Shown: positions 56,978 through 64,000 of the stretch, in pieces | How the letters are laid out: every line of letters begins with the position of its first letter | Position numbering within the stretch: the stretch's first letter is position 1 | NCBI GenBank assembly: GCA_018466975.1 | Contig: CM031563.1 | Span: 1,550,001-1,614,000, forward strand | Source of the DNA: Sparassis latifolia | Taxonomy: Eukaryota; Basidiomycota; Agaricomycetes; Polyporales; Sparassidaceae | Reading direction: 5' to 3' | Length of the DNA stretch: 64,000 bases | The notes under the pieces: generated by a model | Database searches by the model: none | Told to the model about the DNA's origin: nothing | Seen by the model: only the letters and a program-made list of their open reading frames with translations | Translations under genes and position numbers: made by a program

Positions 56978-59198
56978 AAGACCTCATGAATGACGACCCG
57001 TGACGCGACGCCTTGTGTTGAAACTGTGAGTTTCATGTTCTTTCTTACGATGACCCGTCTGACTCTTATCGTGTTCCAGAGATTATTGCACTTGCTCATC
57101 GCTGCACGTTTCGTTTTCACCTTACTCTCTTGCTTTCATCGCATATCTGTACCACCACCATCATCGTATCTCATCGCTCTCCTCTCATCATTGCTTTTCG
57201 TCTCACTTTTCTCACTCTTCGCCCCAGCGGCGTGCTCTCTGGCTCCGGCTCTCAACACTTATGCTCTCCCTTTTCCGGCCCTCTGCATCTGCATCTGCTC
57301 CCGCTCACGTTTCTCACTAGTTTGCAGTCCGACAGGACGCGTTTGTTGGCATTTGCTTTGCGTGGTTCGAACTATCTATCTCGCCTATCTCACCTCTATC
57401 GTGCTCATCCCTCCCGGGTTTTGTCTGCTTCGTTGTTGTCGTGTTATCCCCGCGTACTAATTATCATACCGCGCTGTCCCGTTATCATATTTACCAATGG
57501 AATATCTTGCTGATATCACAGCTCGCCCGATGCTGCGTTGGTGGCTCCTCAAAGGTCTGTCCGCATCCTGTCCTCAAAGTTGCATGTCGTCGCGCTGACT
57601 GAAATCGAACTCGAACATGGCGGCAAAGTCACGGGTGCGCGTCGCCCTCGGCATGTGCCGCCGGCTGCGGCATGCACGTGCACCGTGTCCGCCTGCGCTA
57701 TTGTCCCGCAGCGCCCGTGATCCTTCGCGGCCATTGTCCACTGCGACATGCGGCCCCACCCCTTCCGTTAGACGTCCAGCAAGCCTCGAGGCGTGTCTCC
57801 GTAGGAACTTCGCTCGAGCCGCGTTCCCGCGTGTCGATGGACGACGTGAATTGACGATCGTGCGAGGTTACTGCTGCTGGAGTCGTTGTGGCGCCGGTGT
57901 TGTTGCTAGAGCGTGTCTTGTGTGTCATCGGCGATTTTCGTCTTTGCATGGCGGATAGCAACTCTCGGCGACTGCAACGGTGACGGACGACGACGACGAC
58001 GGTTGTTGCTGCGCGACGGACACGCGCATGCGAGTGGCCGTTCGTCAGAAACGGCGCTGCGTCGTGGACCTCGCGAAGCGTGAGGACGCGTGCTGCCCCT
58101 GGCTTCCTTGGTGGCGCGGACTTGACTTCGTGTCGCCGCTGTGCGTCTGCGTGCCTCGGACCCTGTCTGGAGCACGCAAGAACAATTGGCGGTGGGCGCG
58201 ACTTGGAGCTGAAGCGCGTAGGGCAACTTCTGTGTGATGTGATGTGGTCGCGAAGTACGAGCGGTGAGTTGGCGTGTTGCGTTTTGCCTCGCGGTGGTTC
58301 TCCCTCTGAGTGAGGATCTGTATTTGATACCAGATGAGAGCGAACATTCGCGGTCTACTGTGGATGAGATTTTCGTCTGTTGTCGGATGTACAGATCTTG
58401 TCGGGTCACCGTTCGTGTGTTGCTGCGAATTCTCTGACTTGTTGCTGGGTTATCCAGCGTCTTGGTCAGATGCCACAAATACTTTCCGGTACGTACTACA
58501 GTCCGACCGGCGAGATATGCTGACGAACTGACATACGTTCAGCCATGAATACCGCCTTGCCCTGCCTCCCCAGGTACTACTATCCCAGCATCAGGGAGCC
58601 TTACGACATGCACGATCGGGATCCATTCATTTCATCGTCCGTATTCGCTTCGGCACCCTTGCCTTCGCACGATACATAGTGAGATTCACGTTCGCGGGAA
58701 TGGAATACAAGATAGGATAGGCTCACACCGATCACTCCATGTTCCGCAGGAGGGGCCGTGCTCCAGCGTCACACATTACACGTTGCTTGTTATTCTACTT
58801 GGATGTTCGCCGCTCGTTTTGCTGGTTGCAACCTATGCAATAGCTGTACACTTCACATCGAGTGTGGAAGAGAGGACCGGGTTTCCGCCAACCCGAACAG
58901 GGATCCGCTGCGACCATGTTCCTTTTTCCTTATGCATCGCCGATTAGTCTGTAGACACTCAGTGATCGCTAAGAGGCCTCACTTGAAAGTTTAACAGCCA
59001 ATAACTTTTGATTTCTGGATATCAAGAACAACGAAGAGTGTACTGAAACTGTATCGAACGGACCCTGCGGTCTATGCTCTATGTGTCTACAATCTGGTGA
59101 GTGCACTACGCATGTCAATCTTCTGATGTGCCGCCCGAAAGCAGATCTAAACCAACTTCGCTTCTATCCTTCCGTAGGGTATCGCTTTCCGCAAGGCT
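56978..59198. other. 2.2 kb gene-poor interval
   Basis: The first 500 bases are pyrimidine-rich, as in fungal 3' flanks. Frames between 57.5 and 58.5 kb overlap on both strands with Arg/Cys-rich composition and are not believed to be genes. Nothing was recognised from 58.5 to 59.2 kb. Confidence 0.5.
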
Positions 59199-60503
59199 CT
59201 AGCGCCCGGCAACCTTGCTCTCGTAGTCCCGGCCGGCGGCGTCGGCACCCTTGATTGCGTTGAACACGATGTCATCGCTGAGGACCCTGTCCAGGTTCCA
59301 AATGGTCTCCTCAGGTGCGCACGCGAGCCGAGCGACGCTGCGGAGCTGCTCGTCAGTCACATTCGGTATTCCGAGCTGCGCTAAGGTAATGGGGAGCCCG
59401 ACGGAGCGCATGAGTTCCATGTAGCGCTCGAGCTCCGCGGTCGACGCGCCGTCCAGGATGAGTTGGCAAATGGTGCCGAAGGCCACTTTACGAATTCATG
59501 TCAGGGTTGATCGGCAGCCGGTGAGTGACATGTACTGACCTTTCTCGCCGTGCATGAATTGGTGCAGGTTGTGATCGTCAATGGCGGTGAACGCATCATA
59601 GATCTGCACACACACACACTTAGATGAGGCGCGGAAACATGCACAGGAGAAATGGCCACTGACCGCGTGCGCAGCGGCAAGCCCGCCGGACTCAAAGCCC
59701 AAGCCCGAGAGGAGAGTGTTCGCTTCAACGACAGCTTCAAAGGCAGGCGTGATTGCTTGCGCCTTGTTCGCCTCGACCGCCTGCCGGCCATACTTGAATA
59801 AGATCTCCTCGCACTTCTGGCCGATGGCGGCGGACACCTCCGTCGGGAGGCCCTTTCCGAAGTTGAGGCTGTTGCGCACGGCACGGGCCTCCACGTTCGT
59901 CGCGAGCGCGTCACCGATGCCCGAGGCGAGGAAGCGCGGTGGTGCTCTGACGATGACGCTTGTGTCGACGAGGACGATCGAGGGGTTCTTCATGAAGAAC
60001 GAGTACTGGGCGAACTCGCCATTTGGGTGGTAGAGAACGGACAGGGCAGAGCAAGGCGCGTCGGTCGACGCTGTCGTTGGCAGCACCGCGACCTCGAGCT
60101 TGAGCTGGTCGGCAGTCGCCTTGGCGGTGTCGCTCGTCTTCCCGCCGCCGAGGGCGATGACGAAGTCCACCCCACTGCTCTGCCCAATCACGCTCAGACG
60201 CTGGATCTCCTGGTTGGAGGCCTCTCCGCCAAATACGCCCCGCGTCACCTTGAAGCCGCCCTGCTCGAGTGCCGCGGTGAGGCTCTTGCCAGCTGGAACA
60301 TGTTGCGTCCGTCAGTAGGCCGGACATTCCATGTGATTCGAATTGGACATACCGATTTCATAGACGACGGTATCGGCGATCAGGAGCGGCGCCTTGCCAA
60401 GGGGTGCGAGGTACTTGGCGGCGTTCTTGATGGCGGCTGGACCCTGAATGTACTTGGACGGTGATTGGAAGACTTTCTCAGTGACACGCTGGACGTTCGG
60501 CAT
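59199..60503 (-). CDS. gldA: GldA-like glycerol dehydrogenase
   Basis: The protein belongs to the iron-containing alcohol dehydrogenase superfamily. GldA oxidises glycerol with NAD to dihydroxyacetone. Four exons are joined (60503-60352, about 60292 to 59664, about 59606-59542, about 59488-59199). Motifs match GldA: SPSKYIQGPAA, IALGGGKTSDTAKA (NAD binding), TTASTDAPCSALSVLY with the metal-binding Asp, GFESGGLAAAHA with the first His, and HNLHQFMHGEKVAFGT with the second His. The length (about 375 residues) is like the bacterial enzyme. The phylogenetic origin is open; similarity to bacterial enzymes could reflect an old transfer. The next gene upstream is the hydrolase remnant. Confidence 0.92.
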
Positions 60504-61957
60504 GGTAAAACTGAGGAGGAGGCGTATATTCTAGTGAGTTAGGGGATAGGAAGGCTGCAGGATTCTTATACCCTCGCGCATTTATTACAATAACTTCTCG
60601 GACCTGCTATCTACGAACAGCGATGGAACCAAGGGAATAATAATTAATTAATTTTATTGAGTATCCACTATGCGTGCACCGGCGGCCCGTAGTTATCCAC
60701 TGTCTAGAGCTGCTTGGCCTGCTCTGGATCAACGGCACCCTTGCCAGGGAACTGCGCGAGATGTCTGTCCACGCCCGTTGAACTCAACGGCGAACGCATG
60801 AGAACTACCGGGCGGACCGCTCTGGATCCCAGCGAAGGTTTTAGTGCTTCGAATTCGCGGGCACATACCAGGTTGTTCATATTGCGAAGTGCATGCACCC
60901 GTAACGCAACCTTGTCCACCATTTCGACAGAGCAGTCATGTACGGTAAGTAGACTTTGGACGCCGTTCTACCTAGACGCGCTATATATAAGCGCGGTCTA
61001 GATCGCCAAACGCATTTCCGTACATCGCAGCATGGTTTGTCGCGGACCAGACCACATAAAGTTTGTACCGTTCTGCAACATTCCCTGCGGTCTTTCTCAC
61101 CATCGATAACTTGTCATCCAAGCTCTCTGTTGAGATCCGTGAACGCACATTTGCAATACTGATGGCGGGCCGGTGGACCGTCGATGCACGGAATATCACC
61201 CAATCATCTGTCGCACCGCGCGTGCTCATAGATTGCACCAACGAGTCACCAAATAAATGTAAAGTGGGCAGAAATTTGTATTCTTCCAGGCAGTAGGTCG
61301 AGATGACCCAAACCAAACATACGGGAAACAATGCTAGATATCTTTAGACCCTGACGAGGAGCAGACAGAACTGAAACCGCTGAAACCGCTGCATGTCACT
61401 ATCTGTCACGGTGCATATCGGTGATGAACCAGGATCCGGGCTTTCCAGCAACGCTGGCACTGCCGGGCCGCTTTGGCATATCCTGAAGAAGACTGTATTC
61501 ACCTCCTGAGCTCTCACCTATGATGAAAATATTTTGGTACACCGCCTCACCACCAGAGAGGCCCAGCCAACGGAGAATGCCAGTGACTGAATGTTTGGAA
61601 GAGAAGTTGCAGTTCGTGAGAGGGGTTAATGAGCATGCACTGCGTTCTTAGACTCTCAGAGGCCATATACCTTTTGAGAACTTCTTCGCCCCCTGACTCC
61701 CTTTCTAACATTCCTATGCATGCGCCCGAGCAGCTTCAAGTTCAGTGGGAACTGGCGGCCTAAACGAAGCACCACGCACATGGAGGCGTTCAACAACACT
61801 TGCCATCTTCGGACGTGTTAGACGCGATCTCCGATCTTGAGCCACATCTCTTGCCTCTGAATCTGCACCGCACTCCTCGGGCTTCCAGATACCAGTTGTG
61901 CTACAATCCTTAGATCATTCATTTTGCGTTAATCAAGGTTGTGCCAGATAACATAAA
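60504..61957. other. Intergenic with gene remnants on the minus strand
   Basis: Minus-strand frames at 60922-60704 and 61331-60981 do not match a known family. They may be exons of one decayed gene together with the hydrolase-like stretch at 61399-61620. The 61.7-61.95 kb part is the promoter of the next gene. Confidence 0.4.
61399..61620 (-). pseudogene. Alpha/beta-hydrolase-like remnant
   Basis: A minus-strand frame reads VTGILRWLGL and then NIFIIGESSGGEYSLL, the nucleophile-elbow pattern G-x-S-x-G of alpha/beta hydrolases, and stops at a TAG (61401-61399). No oxyanion motif or C-terminal His part is found nearby. It may be an exon of a broken gene or a coincidence supported by only about 60 residues. 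Confidence 0.4.
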
Positions 61958-63585
61958 ATGACTACACCTCTTCCCCTGTTTCCTCCCAAGGGAGGGTTTA
62001 TTGGTGCCGTGAATGAGTCTTCTCGTGCACTCCGACAGCGAGCAGGCATTGAGGTGAGTCTGTCCGTGAATCTTGAGCTTCAGTGTGCGCTCCATTTTTT
62101 CTCTCAATCTCAATCAGTGCACGTCCAGTCGGACCTGAAAGCAATGCTCCTTCCTGTGAAAAATGATAACTGTAGCCAATGATATCTTTCTACTTCGTCG
62201 ATACCCTATTTTCGTCATAGCATCGTGAAATGTGTCCGTTTTTTCTTCCAGGATTTTGTGCGACTTGTAGGATGTCTGAATAATCCTTCTACAGATCAAT
62301 CACAAAAAAATCAAGCTCCTGCTCACGTCAGGATATTTCACGAGCACATATGCACGATTACGCGAGTCACACGGGATGGCGATGCCACTGAAGTTCCCCT
62401 CCCTGCTTGCGGAACTCAACCTCCTCTCCATCCTCAGTCTGCTCAACTTTGGATCCGGTTACCGTGTCCCGCTGCACGTTGCGACAGGCCGCGGTGCGTT
62501 CGATAACATCAGGGCGCTGGTATTGGGATTGTATATCTCCTCGTCCACCGGCACTGGGGAAGGGAACTACCTCTCCGCTACGGGAATGCGAGATATCAAG
62601 GAGCACACGATTGCAGACTTGATGGGGGTGACAGATGCCTTGCATGTTGAGCACGCTCATGAAAGTGTTCCTGCCGTCACCGTTGGAGAGCTGGGAGGAC
62701 CCATTTGGGAACTAGTGAAACTGTTGACGCAGGCGCTCAACGAGACTGGGACTGTGCTCGTCAATTCTGGTTATCCGGATCTTGGAAGCTTCGTCCTGGA
62801 AGCGTTGAATGAAGGCGACAAGCTGAAGAATAGCGCCGAAAGCGTCAACCACGAGTGTGATGTCATACTGGAGCGGGTGAGCGTCGATAATATCTTGTGT
62901 TGGGTTCACTTTTTCATACTGACTTGGGTGGTTCGCAGTTTGTACGTGCGATTCCAGCGTTCCGAGACATGGCAGTGGTGAACGGCCAGCGTAAGCTTTC
63001 ACTCTTCCGACTGTGTCACTAGCACTCACATACATCGCGCAATTAGCCGTATATTGTTTCAAGAAGGCGCTCCTGGCAATCCATGCCATCGCTCTGCGAT
63101 TTGGCTCGGCAGAGTCATTATCAGAAATCCCGATCCCGCGCACTTCAGAACTCCCTGTATTCGTCGACAATGTCATCCCATCTATCCTCGTTCACCTCGG
63201 CATAATCAACCTCGAGGACTCAACACCTTCTCTGGGCTTGCGCGATCTCTTCCCTCGCGGGCAGGACGACTCAACCATTAGGGCACTCTTGAGCGAGGTA
63301 CCCGCTGCCCCTCCTGCAGACACCAGAACGACCAAAGATCAGGAGGTGCCGAAGGAAGGGCCGGTGCTCACATCAGTGCAAGCGTTCGCCCTGCGTGCAG
63401 CCGCGATAGATGCTAGTCAAGCCATCATTGCAACTGCGCGTGATCTCAACGCGAACGAGGAGTCGTACATTCTGAAGCAGATCACTCTGCCAGAGCTGGA
63501 TGCGTGGCTCTGGTCGGCTGCCAAGGACAGACCGGATTGGAGGAACTTGGAACGGTTTGTTCTCCGAGATACAGTGTATTTCTGA
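61958..63585 (+). CDS. QNG1: Queuosine 5'-phosphate glycosylase-type salvage protein (QNG1/DUF2419)
   Basis: This family releases queuine from queuosine monophosphate so that it can be reused for tRNA modification. Four exons (61958-62053, 62295-62876, 62939-62990, 63047-63585) join in phase to 422 residues. Family blocks are clear: MPLKFPSLLAELNLLSILSL, LNFGSGYRVPLH, TGRGAFDNIRALVLGLY, LSATGMRDI, then TVGELGGPIWELVKLLTQ, IPAFRDMAVVNGQPVYCFKK across an intron, and LPVFVDNVIPSILVHLGII. The first intron is long (241 bases). It was placed by the frame of INHKKIKLLLTSGYF, which the family has here. The C-terminal part (from FALRAAAIDASQAIIATA) matches the helical end. The organism, like other eukaryotes, would obtain queuine from food or other microbes. 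Confidence 0.9.
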
Positions 63586-63797
63586 TCAGCATTACAGACC
63601 AAGTGTACGATGCGTAACGAGTTATATTCGTGGATGCCGCACAACCCAAATATCTCCCTCCATCATGGTAGCAGTACGTCAAGAAAGTACCAAGATTCCA
63701 AGGTAAAATGCTGCAAAGCTATTAGTTCCCTAGTAAACAAGTCTATCGATGAGATTCATCAAGTCCCCAACCCACCTCCCGTACGCTGATCGAACCT

Positions 63798-64000
63798 CTA
63801 TGTCTCCACATCGCTATCGCTCGTCGCACTGTCGCTCTCGTCCTGGCCCCACACACAGAATGCTCTGCGATGAGGCCCGCCATCGCCATTGGCGCGTTCG
63901 CCAGACCTACTGCGCGATCCCGACCGTCTCCCCCACGGTGCTGCCGCAGGTGTAGGAGTATTCACAGTCTCGCGATCTGTCTCTCTCGTGCGCGGCGTGC
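63798..64000 (-). CDS. 3' end of an unidentified gene, runs off the window
   Basis: A minus-strand frame without stops runs from the window end to a TAG at 63800-63798. It is Arg/Ser-rich (RRSGSRSRSGERANGDGG), then acidic at the C-terminus (GQDESDSATSDSDVET). The composition is typical of a real coding tail, and the matching plus-strand frame is Arg/His/Ser-rich and unlikely. No domain is visible in this part. Confidence 0.55.
   Translation of the reverse strand, partial: TPRTRETDRETVNTPTPAAAPWGRRSGSRSRSGERANGDGGPHRRAFCVWGQDESDSATSDSDVET

Noticed and set aside
1..64000. CRISPR arrays, bacterial operons, or a prophage
   Set aside because: The genes are intron-rich and fungal, and no regularly spaced short direct repeats were seen.

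Overview
The window looks like nuclear DNA of a filamentous basidiomycete, most likely an Agaricomycete. Protein-coding genes are dense and cut by many 45-80 base introns with GTRNGT donors and YAG acceptors. The gene content is fungal (DASH subunit Dad2, Mediator Med14, a MATA-type HMG-box factor, an HMT1-type vacuolar ABC half-transporter, an ATP-type PEP carboxykinase). All exon joins given here were inferred by reading frames by eye, without transcripts. No rRNA, convincing tRNA or CRISPR array was seen.

Region 1-11.9 kb is a transposon nest. It holds a MITE-like inverted-repeat unit (1304-1662), a 59-base fragment of a Copia LTR (1661-1719), a second inverted-repeat unit (1742-2586), an apparently intact pogo/Tc1-mariner-type element (2641-6004) with perfect 25-base terminal inverted repeats, TA duplications and a two-exon 814-residue transposase, and a Ty1/Copia retrotransposon (6029-10761) whose two LTR copies are almost identical although its reading frame is broken at least seven times.

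Region 11.9-31.1 kb is gene dense: a 1342-residue tail-anchored protein ending in Trp-Pro-Pro-Thr (minus; a KASH-like candidate), DAD2 (plus, divergent from it), a Scy1/SCYL1 pseudokinase (minus), MED14 (plus, divergent), an acetoacetate-decarboxylase-fold protein (plus), an intergenic stretch with three palindromic or fold-back structures, and an FLVCR-like major facilitator transporter (plus).

Region 31.7-51.2 kb holds an HSL-type alpha/beta hydrolase with an awkward splice junction, a degraded kinase-like pseudogene, phosphoenolpyruvate carboxykinase (minus), a 923-residue unrecognised protein with internal repeats (minus), MCM2 (plus, divergent), an HMT1-type ABC transporter with an unusually long tail (plus) and a glycine-rich RRM protein (plus).

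Region 51.2-64 kb is sparser: a MATA-HMG-box protein (plus), a GldA-like glycerol dehydrogenase (minus), an alpha/beta-hydrolase-like remnant (minus), a queuosine-salvage protein of the QNG1/DUF2419 family (plus), and the 3' end of an unidentified gene (minus) that runs off the window.

The genes do not form one pathway. They are mostly housekeeping loci arranged as divergent pairs sharing short promoters (16566-17023, 20896-21196, 41432-41688). The most interesting items are the KASH-like protein next to DAD2, the intact pogo element with a SAP-like tail, and the repeat-bearing tail of the ABC transporter.
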